From NCBI RefSeq assembly GCF_000185845.1, contig NZ_GL629647.1, positions 2,788,201-2,808,052 of the forward strand: a stretch of DNA of 19,852 bases, given 5' to 3'. A model generated the notes under the pieces. That model was not told the DNA's origin, did not search any database, and worked only from the letters and a program-made list of their open reading frames with translations. Numbering within the stretch: the stretch's first letter is position 1; each line of letters begins with the position of its first letter. Origin of the DNA: Segatella salivae DSM 15606. Lineage in GTDB: Bacteria > Bacteroidota > Bacteroidia > Bacteroidales > Bacteroidaceae. The position numbers and the translations under genes were made by a program. This document shows positions 1-8,661 of the stretch, piece by piece.

Positions 1-164
1 GGAATTTCATGCTTCCGAACGTTTCAGAGAGCTCAAAAAATAAAAAATCATGCTTCTGAACGTTTCAGAAGGCTAAAAAAAAGGAATTTTATGCTTCTGA
101 ACGTTTCAGAAAGCTCAAAAATAAGAAATTCATGCTTCTGAACGTTTCAGAAGATTCGGAAATA
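1..164. repeat. Tandem array of four 41-bp hairpin units
   Basis: Four units begin at 1, 42, 83 and 124 with an exact 41-bp period and no indels. Each contains the near-invariant core ATGCTTCTGAACGTTTCAGA (cores start at 9, 50, 91 and 132), followed by an A-rich stretch. In units 2 and 4 the core folds as an 8-bp perfect stem, CTTCTGAA/TTCAGAAG, around a CGT loop; unit 3 keeps 7 bp and unit 1 is degenerate. The array touches the window edge and may continue to the left. The unit length is not a multiple of three and contains no frame. The function is unknown; protein-binding sites, a terminator array or a recombination boundary are all possible. Confidence 0.85.
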
Positions 165-273
165 ATAATTTGATGGTAAGTAGTAGCTGACTTTCGTTTA
201 ATGAATACCAGTGCAGTGTTGTTGTTGGAGATAGTTGGTTGTTATCTTCAAGAGTTATAGTGTTCAAATTCCA

Positions 274-1122
274 TTAAGCTTTCTTGCTTAGGTAATTAAT
301 GAAGGCACTACATGAAACAAGCATAAACAAGGCTTCATCCCCACTTGGCATATAAGTTCCATCTTGGTCCATTAATGCATGACGAATACCAGTATCTTTT
401 TGGTTTGTGTATTCATATAGTTTCTCAAAAGCAGATTTCAGTACTTTAGGGAATAAGATACCTTTCTTTTCAAGATTATTTAATGCTTTTCCTAACGTAC
501 TCTCTCCAGTTTTGTCGCGGCAATACGCTTCTACCGCTGATATAGATTCCTTAATCGAATTAGAATAATCTCCTTCAGGTCGTTTTGCGTAGAGTTCTAA
601 TGCCTTACTAAGATGCATTCTAATGTTAGCCGTTGAGTCTTGCAAAGCATCTTCTATTGCTGTAATTTCCTCTTTCGATGTTATTTCCACTATTAGTTTA
701 TTGACAACACGATAAGCGAAATTGAGACATTCAAATTTTTTATTTAATTGTTCGATAAAGAACTTAGAAACTGGCTGATAATAATAGTATGTTTTGTCTC
801 TCTCAAATAGATATTGTAAGATAAATTCCAGCAGATCAAGTTTTTCATACCAATGGTGGTTATTGCAATTTATAAATGCTGTTGTAACATTTGTTTTTTC
901 ATCATCAAAATCTTTCACTCGTTTGTTTAAGAAATTAATCCATAAATATCTTTCTAAAGCAATATACTCTTTACCTGTAGAAAGACGTCCTGTTTGGTCA
1001 AAGACAATGGATAGGTTATCGAGACAATTGCAAATTGCATTTTGGATATGCAAGGGCATATCTTCTCTGATCAATACTTCAGATGGTTTAACATAACCGT
1101 ATCGTTCGGAAAAGCGTGTCAT
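274..1122 (-). CDS. AbiJ-like abortive infection protein (AbiJ N-terminal domain plus HEPN-like C-terminus)
   Basis: This 282-residue protein starts with the FSERYGY signature (residues 4-10) that I associate with AbiJ-type N-terminal domains in abortive-infection proteins. The C-terminal third (about 181-280) is helical. It contains SNSIKESISAVEAYCR and an RH pair at 247-248 in TGIRHAL, followed by FMLVSCSAFINYL, a pattern typical of the HEPN-like domain of this family. Such proteins are thought to act as toxins that stop phage-infected cells, often as RNases; activity here is inferred. The start is fixed by the conserved N-terminal motif. It is the last gene of the defence cluster, separated from the nuclease gene by 199 bp holding a hairpin whose T-run ends 13 nt before the start codon, so its expression is probably conditional. 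Confidence 0.85.
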   Translation of the reverse strand: MTRFSERYGYVKPSEVLIREDMPLHIQNAICNCLDNLSIVFDQTGRLSTGKEYIALERYLWINFLNKRVKDFDDEKTNVTTAFINCNNHHWYEKLDLLEFILQYLFERDKTYYYYQPVSKFFIEQLNKKFECLNFAYRVVNKLIVEITSKEEITAIEDALQDSTANIRMHLSKALELYAKRPEGDYSNSIKESISAVEAYCRDKTGESTLGKALNNLEKKGILFPKVLKSAFEKLYEYTNQKDTGIRHALMDQDGTYMPSGDEALFMLVSCSAFINYLSKKA

Positions 1123-1136
1123 ATCAATTATTCATT

Positions 1137-1175
1137 AAAAAAGCCCCAATAGCTATTATAAGCTATCAGGGCTTT
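1137..1175 (-). terminator. Terminator or attenuator hairpin directly upstream of the abiJ-like gene
   Basis: The arms AAAGCCC-CA-ATAGCT (1140-1154) and AGCTAT-CA-GGGCTTT (1161-1175) enclose a 6-nt loop. This gives 13 base pairs with one symmetric CA/CA internal loop. On the minus strand the stem runs into six Ts (1137-1142), the classic intrinsic-terminator layout. It could end the transcript of the defence operon. Because only 14 nt separate the T-run from the ATG at 1122, no promoter fits between them, so any transcript for the abiJ-like gene must cross this hairpin. Confidence 0.7.
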
Positions 1176-1206
1176 AAGTTATTTGTTCTAATTTACTTCA
1201 CTTCCT

Positions 1207-1214
1207 CAAATATA
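1207..1214 (-). promoter_or_regulatory. Possible Bacteroidetes -7 promoter box for the abiJ-like gene
   Basis: The minus strand reads TATATTTG here, matching the Bacteroidetes -7 consensus TAnnTTTG. No good -33 TTTG is found at the expected spacing, so this is weak. A short palindrome, CTGATTATCAG (1222-1232), lies just upstream and could be an operator. A transcript starting here would carry the hairpin at 1140-1175 in its leader. Confidence 0.3.
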
Positions 1215-1321
1215 TCCTATGCTGATTATCAGTGGTTTATATTCGTGTGGTACAAAAATGTTTCCTCAATTTGAGTAGTTTTGATTAGAAATCATCTTGG
1301 ATGTTATCATATTTACATTCT

Positions 1322-3049
1322 TTATATACCCAAAGTTTTTCTATATATCTCAAATAACTGTTCCTTCTTTTGCGGAGATAATTTATATTTTTCTTGCATA
1401 AACACATTAAAATCAGCAAGTGGATCAAAAGTCCACGTAACACCATTGGCAGAATAACAAACAGCTTGTTTGAAATATTTATCAAAAACATTATGAAAGC
1501 CTTCTGCCTTGAAAATATGTGAATATAACATTAACATATCTATAGACATTACTACTATTGGGTGACACATCTGTTCAGGAAGCTCTTGTTCAATAAGTGA
1601 CTGATACCAAGAATTGATAATATAGGATAAACCTGGTACAACAAAACGAGGATCTTCCAAGACAATTACAGGATAATAAGCAACTTCATCTGGTATATTA
1701 TTATCCCACTTAAAAGTGTCTGCATCTATCATTTTCATTTGCTGGACTAACTGTGTTACTCCAACTTGTTCTGCTTTTTTCTTCTTTCCTCTTGATTTAT
1801 CTATATTTTCTTTAGAACAATACAATTTATTTTTCAGAATGCTCAATAGCTCATCAATATCAGATTTGTCTTTGAGTTCACCATTAATACGTATAGCTTT
1901 ACATTCAAATAATATCAGATTATCATTTTCACGTAAATAAAAGTCTGGCTGATTATCCTCTTCTTTGATTTTATCGCCGCAAAGAATCATCTCTCGAGAA
2001 GGATATATTTTGGATGTTATTTTTTCATTAAGACATTGCAAAACTTGTGGTTGAAACAAAACTTTTTCCACAAAATCTTTGTTATAGAAGTTAAACGCAT
2101 CCTTGAAACTATCTTTTAAATCAAAAAACAAACTGTTATAGAGCCTCTCAACTAAAATAGGAAAACAATATATAATATATTTATTATCATCTATTTTAAT
2201 TAAAGGGCATGATCTAAATACACGATAATCTACATTATTATCTCTAGTTTTTATCTTAGTATTATTATAGAGAATGTGTTCATTTAGATTGATGGAAAGA
2301 AAATCTAACACAGCGATGTTTAGCGTGTCATCAACATCTTGCAATCTATTTAAATCCAAAATAGGACAGCCTTTTCCTTGTTTCTTTTGATATTCAAATT
2401 CTAAAGTAAAAAGAGCCAACCATGTTTTAGCATAATCGGACATTTTAGTAATCCCCGCACTTTTATAAAAAGTTTCTTTAGCCTTGCCGCAAGCAGGATA
2501 TGTCTCTATAAATTCAGACAAAATAGAATAATATTGGACTTGTCTTATAAAAACGCCTCTGGCATCTTGTCCACTAATATCATTCATGATAAAGAAATTC
2601 AAAAAACTAAAAGTAGCAAGATTTTGTTCATTTGTGCTATTGAAACTCATTAGGTTTTCATTTATTTGAAGTATGACTCGGAACAAATCATATTCAAAAT
2701 CCTCTATATCTCCATCATTCTTATATTCATTTATAGGGATAGAAAAGATAATTCTCATTAATTCCAAAGAGGTTTTAGTAGTACAATAACAGAATATCTT
2801 TTGACCACTTTTTTTTGTGAGTTGCTCAAACCGATTATTTAAATCTTCAAGATGCTTTTCACTATGACTAGAAAAAAACGTATTATTCTTATCTGGTATA
2901 TACGCCCTTCCATAATTATGACTTAAAACATTGCTGCTTAACACTAAATATTTTTTACTATACTTTTTTAGTACGCTGGAAATATCTATTTCTTTTTCTT
3001 CGGGAAATAGATCATGAAACTCAAGTATCTTTTCTATTGTTATATTCAT
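1322..3049 (-). CDS. PD-(D/E)XK-type nuclease-like protein paired with a SIR2 gene
   Basis: I do not recognise this 575-residue protein as a named family. Its C-terminal half holds a credible PD-(D/E)XK site: QPDFYL with D369, then ILFECKA with E382 and K384, followed after a lysine-rich stretch (GKKKKAE, 421-427) by VGVTQLVQQM, whose glutamines (433, 436, 437) could complete the fold. Predicted roles are DNA or RNA cleavage, or a degenerate nucleic-acid sensor. The first 340 residues are helical with no motif I can name. The gene lies 54 bp downstream of the SIR2 gene on the same strand and shares its AT-rich composition, so the two look like one unit. Nuclease assignment rests on motif reading alone. 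Confidence 0.75.
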   Translation of the reverse strand: MNITIEKILEFHDLFPEEKEIDISSVLKKYSKKYLVLSSNVLSHNYGRAYIPDKNNTFFSSHSEKHLEDLNNRFEQLTKKSGQKIFCYCTTKTSLELMRIIFSIPINEYKNDGDIEDFEYDLFRVILQINENLMSFNSTNEQNLATFSFLNFFIMNDISGQDARGVFIRQVQYYSILSEFIETYPACGKAKETFYKSAGITKMSDYAKTWLALFTLEFEYQKKQGKGCPILDLNRLQDVDDTLNIAVLDFLSINLNEHILYNNTKIKTRDNNVDYRVFRSCPLIKIDDNKYIIYCFPILVERLYNSLFFDLKDSFKDAFNFYNKDFVEKVLFQPQVLQCLNEKITSKIYPSREMILCGDKIKEEDNQPDFYLRENDNLILFECKAIRINGELKDKSDIDELLSILKNKLYCSKENIDKSRGKKKKAEQVGVTQLVQQMKMIDADTFKWDNNIPDEVAYYPVIVLEDPRFVVPGLSYIINSWYQSLIEQELPEQMCHPIVVMSIDMLMLYSHIFKAEGFHNVFDKYFKQAVCYSANGVTWTFDPLADFNVFMQEKYKLSPQKKEQLFEIYRKTLGI

Positions 3050-3103
3050 CTTCGATTAATGATATTTGAAAAACATCTCAACACTCTTGCAACAGAGAAC
3101 GTT

Positions 3104-6100
3104 TTATAAGAAAATACGTACAAAGCTGTCTGTCAACCAATACTGAATACTATCATTATCATGTCCTTCTTTTTTTAAATAATTTGCAATATAATATAAA
3201 TCTTCAAAGCTATGATCTGGACGAAATTCATCCATATCTTGCCACCTGTTTTTATAAACAGATAAAAGAACTAATAGTTTTGAGTCTATTTGCATTTCCT
3301 TGAAATCCTGTTCATAGTTTCTTATTAACCATTCTATTACAGAGAGGTTTTTACTTAAAACCATTTGCTCTCCAATAATGGCTCTATCAACTATAAAATT
3401 TATTTCATTATAATATGATTTCAAACCTGAGGAACAAATTCCCTGAACAATATTATCTATTCCATTAGAAACATCTGCAGATTGTTCCGATAACATCGCC
3501 TCTATAAAAGAATCATATGAAACACTACTACTTAATAACTTCTTCGTTAGTACTCTAAGATCTTCTAAACTCTTTCTACGTTCTTTTGATAGAGTGTTTA
3601 TATATTGTAAAACATCCGACAAATAAGTAATTTGAACATTCCTCATAAACGAATCATTTCTAAATTTATCGGGAAGAGTATTATATTTGCTAATATTCTT
3701 CCTTAAATTACTTGAGATAATACTAAACTCTTGATCATCCCATTCAGTAATACCATTAAAGGCTTGTAGGCGTATATAATTTGGAGTACTCCAACCATTT
3801 CCTTCAGCTAATACACCACAATGCCAAATGTCTTTCTCAAGAATCTTTTGCTTCACTTTTTTTGTTATTTCCTCATCGCCTTTAGCTAAAATGCATATAT
3901 AGAAAAGAGACCCTATTTCTGAAGGGATGTCATCAAAACCGACTTCTTTTAATTTGGACATAAATAAGTTTAATAACTCATCTGGCAAACAATTGTTTTT
4001 ATTTAAGGAATAAATAATTTGAGTGATGTCATTTTGAGGATATGTCCCTATCAGTTCTTTCAAAAAAATAGAGCATACGTTATTCAAATCTCCCTTTAAG
4101 TATTTAAGATTCATATGAGTGCAGATTATTCTTTGAGCAATTTCCATATTATCTTTTGCATGTTGCAAAAGAGTTTCTAAAATAAGACTAATATGATTCT
4201 TATTCTTTAAACAGGCAACTGCACTATCTACATTTTCTACAATCGCTTCATTGTAAGAATATTCTGTTATATGAGAAATCATAGAATCAAAAATATTTGC
4301 TTTAAAGTTTTCAAACCAAATTGATTCATCTACACATAAATACAGTGGAGTTATAATTCTTAATATTCCAGATAAGAATATTTCTGGAGTGTATGGGCTT
4401 CCATATGCCTTTAAAGATAATAGTAGTAACTCTTGATTTTCTTCTAATAAATCTGGATTAAAGGCATAATCTTGCCCTATACGTTCTAATACATCCTTAT
4501 CATTATATTGAATTGAATAAAAGAAACAAGGATATGGGAAATACTTAAATAAATTCTTGCAAATTTTATACCAGTCCTTAATATCCACAAAATAAGTAAT
4601 ACCATAATTTAAGTACAATCCTGTGTCAAATATAAATTGCAAAAATCTAAGGCTTTGTTCATATCGACTATTATCTCGACCAAAACGGTGTGTAGAGCCA
4701 ATCCAACCTCTCTGTTTGGGTTTATCTTCTTTACCATTTAATTTTTCAACAATATAACTGATTATCTCACCTTGACCATAAATATTATTTCGTAGAAAAT
4801 AATCTAAATTATATGGTCGAGGATAATGTAAAGAAATATAGTTAGCTAAAACGCATGCATACATTTTTTCTTGTATATTGTCAAGGGTTTCAATATATGA
4901 TGATATGAGATTAAACGCCTCTTCACTCCCATTAAATGCAGCTAACCTCATGGCTTTTGCTTGTAACCAATATCCCTTCGCATCCCAACCTTCTAAAAGT
5001 TGCTGAGCTGTCTTAAAATCTAAATGAAATAATTTCCTTTGAATGTTTTCATAGGTAAAATAGTCAGACGAAATAACATCATGTAACACCTCTTCACTTC
5101 CCGTAAGAGTTTCGCTTCTTTGTACAAGCTCTTGCCAAAGTGGAATTGAATCCAAAATAGGCTTATCTTGTAGCAATGAAGAGTAAAAGCAAGGTAGCTG
5201 TCCCGTTTCTTTAACAGCAAGTGCAAATAAATAGGCTTCGTCTTCTGTAAGATTTCCTTTTCTTCTAAGAGCTGTTTCTATAAAGTATTCTTGATTATCA
5301 ACTATCTTACAAAATTGATAATTATACTTCGTGTTTTTTATGCGTTTTATGATATCAGATAAATCTTCTTGGTTATAGAATTTTGTACTTGCAGTATACC
5401 ATAACTCTTTATATACGAAAGAAGTAGTTTTCTCTGAATTAGTTAGTTCTACTTTTGCTGTTTCGTATTCTTTCGAACTCTTAGATTTGTCTTCAGCAGT
5501 ATTATTTTCTTTACCACCAGTCTCTGCCGATTTCTCATTTCCCGTTTCACAAAGAAATTTTAGAAAACTTTCAAGAATTTCTTTATAGGAATTAGGAGCA
5601 GATAATGAGATTTCAGATTGATTATACCTAAGTAAGGTAAGAACTTCATTATCCACAAGATTGATTTCTCGTATATAATGATTTTTATAATAAAGTTTCT
5701 TACCAGAACCTTCTTCATCTTTAAATGTTACAAGGTAAATTTTAGGACCTTTATCTTTCCCCTTTCCAAGAATATCACTTATCCATTTAACCCACCCCAT
5801 ATAATTGGGATCATTCCCAGAGAAGCCCAATAGACAAAACTTTCCTTGTAGCATGGAAATTCTCATTAAATGAGAAAAAGCTTCATGCTTGTCAATATAA
5901 GTCTCATAATCTTCTTGAGCAATTATATAGCGTAGGTGTTTGTCACCATCAAATTCAAACTCATCATTATCTTCTATTTTTAGTGACCCATGTATTTTAA
6001 TTATACTACGATTTTGAAAGCCATTTGATAAACTCCATGATGATTTCACCATAGGAATTGGAGACTCTAAAAAACAATCAGATGTAAATTCTAACAGATT

Positions 6101-6571
6101 GTCATAATTTGTTGTATATATATTTTTAAATTTATCGCATAATAACAACTGTTTATGTGCTGAGAAATCAGATTCTATAATATCAGATTTCTTTTTATCT
6201 TTTATATAGAGAGATATAGTACCATTATCATTTTTTTTCACATAAGGTGTGCGCTCTTCTATATAATCCTCTATAACCTCCCGGTATCCTTTCTGACCTA
6301 TATATTTCGAAACTATTCCTAAATATCCATACTTATTTAAAAGATTACCGATAAATTCTTCCTTCCTCTTTTTCTTTTCAACTTCAAGATTTTTACCTAC
6401 AGTACAATAAGAATAGTTACTTATATACTGATTTATTTCTAATTTAAATAAGTCATCTATAAGATCTTCTAATAATGAGTTCCGGTCTAAATAAAGAGAT
6501 GATACATTCTTAGAAAATCCTGCACCAATAAGAGCTGAAACCAGACCTCTATCATAATCTTTTTTAGTCAT
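3104..6571 (-). CDS. Large SIR2-domain defence protein (DSR-like architecture)
   Basis: This 1155-residue protein opens with a SIR2-like NAD-binding domain (about 8-310). It shows GAGFS at 16-20, TTNYD at 153-157 (candidate catalytic N155), IKIHGS with H194, and LLGFSGNDPNY at 247-257. A polar E/K/S/T-rich linker (about 341-385) separates it from a roughly 770-residue, mainly helical C-terminal region with no motif I recognise. In known defence sirtuins such as DSR1/DSR2 and Avs5, the SIR2 domain depletes NAD+ to abort infection, while the long C-terminal part senses phage. The same division is inferred here. The start directly follows a short repeat shared with the end of mod. No SD sequence is evident. 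It is probably co-transcribed with mod upstream and the nuclease-like gene downstream. Confidence 0.88.
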   Translation of the reverse strand: MTKKDYDRGLVSALIGAGFSKNVSSLYLDRNSLLEDLIDDLFKLEINQYISNYSYCTVGKNLEVEKKKRKEEFIGNLLNKYGYLGIVSKYIGQKGYREVIEDYIEERTPYVKKNDNGTISLYIKDKKKSDIIESDFSAHKQLLLCDKFKNIYTTNYDNLLEFTSDCFLESPIPMVKSSWSLSNGFQNRSIIKIHGSLKIEDNDEFEFDGDKHLRYIIAQEDYETYIDKHEAFSHLMRISMLQGKFCLLGFSGNDPNYMGWVKWISDILGKGKDKGPKIYLVTFKDEEGSGKKLYYKNHYIREINLVDNEVLTLLRYNQSEISLSAPNSYKEILESFLKFLCETGNEKSAETGGKENNTAEDKSKSSKEYETAKVELTNSEKTTSFVYKELWYTASTKFYNQEDLSDIIKRIKNTKYNYQFCKIVDNQEYFIETALRRKGNLTEDEAYLFALAVKETGQLPCFYSSLLQDKPILDSIPLWQELVQRSETLTGSEEVLHDVISSDYFTYENIQRKLFHLDFKTAQQLLEGWDAKGYWLQAKAMRLAAFNGSEEAFNLISSYIETLDNIQEKMYACVLANYISLHYPRPYNLDYFLRNNIYGQGEIISYIVEKLNGKEDKPKQRGWIGSTHRFGRDNSRYEQSLRFLQFIFDTGLYLNYGITYFVDIKDWYKICKNLFKYFPYPCFFYSIQYNDKDVLERIGQDYAFNPDLLEENQELLLLSLKAYGSPYTPEIFLSGILRIITPLYLCVDESIWFENFKANIFDSMISHITEYSYNEAIVENVDSAVACLKNKNHISLILETLLQHAKDNMEIAQRIICTHMNLKYLKGDLNNVCSIFLKELIGTYPQNDITQIIYSLNKNNCLPDELLNLFMSKLKEVGFDDIPSEIGSLFYICILAKGDEEITKKVKQKILEKDIWHCGVLAEGNGWSTPNYIRLQAFNGITEWDDQEFSIISSNLRKNISKYNTLPDKFRNDSFMRNVQITYLSDVLQYINTLSKERRKSLEDLRVLTKKLLSSSVSYDSFIEAMLSEQSADVSNGIDNIVQGICSSGLKSYYNEINFIVDRAIIGEQMVLSKNLSVIEWLIRNYEQDFKEMQIDSKLLVLLSVYKNRWQDMDEFRPDHSFEDLYYIANYLKKEGHDNDSIQYWLTDSFVRIFL

Positions 6572-6649
6572 TAAGATTTACAATATTATTGTTTGCTTCC
6601 ATCCATCTTCAATATGCTATGTTCTTGATAAAGTCATTAATATTTACAA
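6566..6649. repeat. 18-bp direct repeat at the mod / SIR2 junction
   Basis: AGTCATTAAGATTTACAA (6566-6583) recurs as AGTCATTAATATTTACAA (6632-6649), 66 bp apart with one mismatch. Read on the minus strand, the mod stop region TTGTAAATATTAATGACT is copied just before and into the SIR2 start, TTGTAAATCTTAATGACT. The copy after mod opens an ATG that stops after six codons. This looks like a recombination or duplication scar where the downstream genes were joined. Confidence 0.7.
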
Positions 6650-8650
6650 GTTGTATACCGTTTCATCCCCACAGATGTTTCTAATCTTGAGGCGGAGAGG
6701 TTTGTTGTCGGAGGTTATTGTACCATCCCAAAAGCTTTTAGTATCAATACCATTCTTACGTACATAACCGAGGCGATCAATGAGGATTTCGGAGTCGCTG
6801 CGCCAAGGAGAAGAAGCATCGGCAGAAGTACAATCAAGACTGAGGAACTCTATAGTCTCCAGTCCTTCTTCGCTCAAAGTGATAGGCTTGAATATTTTAC
6901 CACTCTTCAGCGTTTGTTGCTGTCCTTTAAGATTGAACTCTTCTATCTTCTTACTCACACGGTCGCTAAAGAAACGATTGATGCTTACTTGCCACACTTT
7001 GAATGCCTCACCTTCTGGCTGGACTTCCTTCACATCAAACTCGGCATCGTCTTCTACAACAACGTTGTCGAGCACGTTCTTTAAGTCTCTCAATTCAACC
7101 TCTATCAACGTGTCATTCTGCTCTTTAATAAATTGCTTTATTTCATTTATATCTGTGATATCAATATAATATACAATTACCTTTTTAGTTCCGTCAGGTA
7201 GGTCTGGCATTGCTTCTTTCAGAATGCGATTCATCAGTGCCGTATCTAACAAACGAGTACTACTATCCATTAGGTTTGGAAGATAAACAGGCAACATACC
7301 ATCTTTCGTATCATAAATACTTCCTTCCCAGAACTTATCGAGTGCATCTTCATTGCGAAGTCCGGGAATAAGGCTCTTTAGCTTGTCCATCGTCTGCACA
7401 GGGTTGCGATAGAGCGAAACACCATCTTTTACCTCCATCACTTCAAACTCTGCTCCTGCCTTACGCAATCTGTCGCGTGTAGTCTCAATGCTGTTAATGC
7501 CAATATCGCAATGAATAAAATTACGCCCTAACTTACTTGCCACTGTAGCCGTTACGCCACTGCCACCAAAGAAATCTGCTACAAGCATACCTTCATTGCT
7601 ACTGGCTTTGATGATGCGCTCCAATAGGGCTTCTGGCTTTTGGGTGGCATAGTCAACTAATTCCTTAGCTTGACCTGCTATTACATTAATATCTGTCCAA
7701 ATTGATTGTAGAGGTTTACCAGGCATCTCATCTAAATAGATTTTCTTTTTAGGAAAGCCAGAAGATGTATAATAAAGTAGACCTTGCTTTTCCAGTTCAG
7801 ACATTGTTTCAAAAGAATATCTCCACGTTCTAACAACACCATTCCACTCGTATGTGGATCCTCTTCCCCCTGGACCAAGCGTATTTTCTACTTTATATTT
7901 TCTTCCATCTCCATCATCCATAGAGTACATTTTCAGATACTTTTCTTCGTATGGTTGGTATTGTATATTCCATGTGTATTTTTCATTATCCTTTGAATAG
8001 TAAAAAATCACATCATGAATCTGCCCATACTTATTTGCATCGTTATGGGAATAAACTCTTTGCCATACTATCTCATTCCTGAAATTATCTTCACCAAATA
8101 TCTCATCCATAAGAATCTTCACATAATGTCCGATGTGCCAATCCAAATGTACATAGATAGAGGCAGTATCGCTCATAACGGACTTTATTGCCATAAGGTT
8201 CTCATACATCCAATTCAGATAGCGTTCCTTATCCCACACATCACCATACATCTTTTCTTCAAAGTTACGCAGTTCTTCGCTATCAATCTCTGTCTCGGCT
8301 TGCTTAATAGCCTCTGCCACTTTTGGATTACGACGAATATAAACCTTCTTGGCATAATCGGCACCACTTGCAAAAGGTGGGTCAATATAAACAAGGTCTA
8401 CTTTCATTCCCTTATCTTTAAGATAAGCGCAAGCAGAAAGGCACTCACCCCGAAGCACGAGGTTATGATTAGGATTCTTGCCCACCACTTCTTGACTTTC
8501 TACTTCGTAGAGAGGCATACCACGCAGAATTCTCTCAAACACTTTATCGTTATCACGATAAAAGAGTTTGCGTTGTGGACGGGAAATTATATCGAGTACA
8601 GCTTGTCCTGCAAGGACATTGAGGGGGTAGGAAATATATTTGATTGCCAT
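6644..8650 (-). CDS. mod: Type III restriction-modification adenine methyltransferase (Mod)
   Basis: This 668-residue protein has the beta-class N6-adenine methyltransferase order. The catalytic motif IV, DLVYIDPPFASG, has DPPF at 90-93, then comes a long central target-recognition region, then TQKPEALLERII (336-347, motif X-like) and the SAM-binding motif I, ADFFGGSG (358-365). Length and order match type III Mod subunits. Mod methylates one strand of a short asymmetric site, gives specificity to the complex, and pairs with Res, whose gene ends 11 nt upstream. The target site cannot be read from sequence. DPPF replaces the more common DPPY, a known tolerated variant. No repeat tract of the kind that makes some mod genes phase-variable is visible. 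Confidence 0.95.
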   Translation of the reverse strand: MAIKYISYPLNVLAGQAVLDIISRPQRKLFYRDNDKVFERILRGMPLYEVESQEVVGKNPNHNLVLRGECLSACAYLKDKGMKVDLVYIDPPFASGADYAKKVYIRRNPKVAEAIKQAETEIDSEELRNFEEKMYGDVWDKERYLNWMYENLMAIKSVMSDTASIYVHLDWHIGHYVKILMDEIFGEDNFRNEIVWQRVYSHNDANKYGQIHDVIFYYSKDNEKYTWNIQYQPYEEKYLKMYSMDDGDGRKYKVENTLGPGGRGSTYEWNGVVRTWRYSFETMSELEKQGLLYYTSSGFPKKKIYLDEMPGKPLQSIWTDINVIAGQAKELVDYATQKPEALLERIIKASSNEGMLVADFFGGSGVTATVASKLGRNFIHCDIGINSIETTRDRLRKAGAEFEVMEVKDGVSLYRNPVQTMDKLKSLIPGLRNEDALDKFWEGSIYDTKDGMLPVYLPNLMDSSTRLLDTALMNRILKEAMPDLPDGTKKVIVYYIDITDINEIKQFIKEQNDTLIEVELRDLKNVLDNVVVEDDAEFDVKEVQPEGEAFKVWQVSINRFFSDRVSKKIEEFNLKGQQQTLKSGKIFKPITLSEEGLETIEFLSLDCTSADASSPWRSDSEILIDRLGYVRKNGIDTKSFWDGTITSDNKPLRLKIRNICGDETVYNL

Positions 8651-8661
8651 AATGAGTTCTT

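Noticed and set aside
1..164. CRISPR array
   Set aside because: The period is regular, but the segments between cores are A-rich and similar to one another, the core is only about 20 bp, and no cas genes are nearby.
1285..1491. 68-codon frame overlapping the end of the nuclease-like gene
   Set aside because: It lies almost wholly inside the real gene in another frame and has no recognisable sequence.
3104..6571. Thoeris or Argonaute-associated SIR2
   Set aside because: There is no TIR-domain or Argonaute partner in the window, and the protein is far longer than ThsA or the short SIR2-Argonaute subunits.
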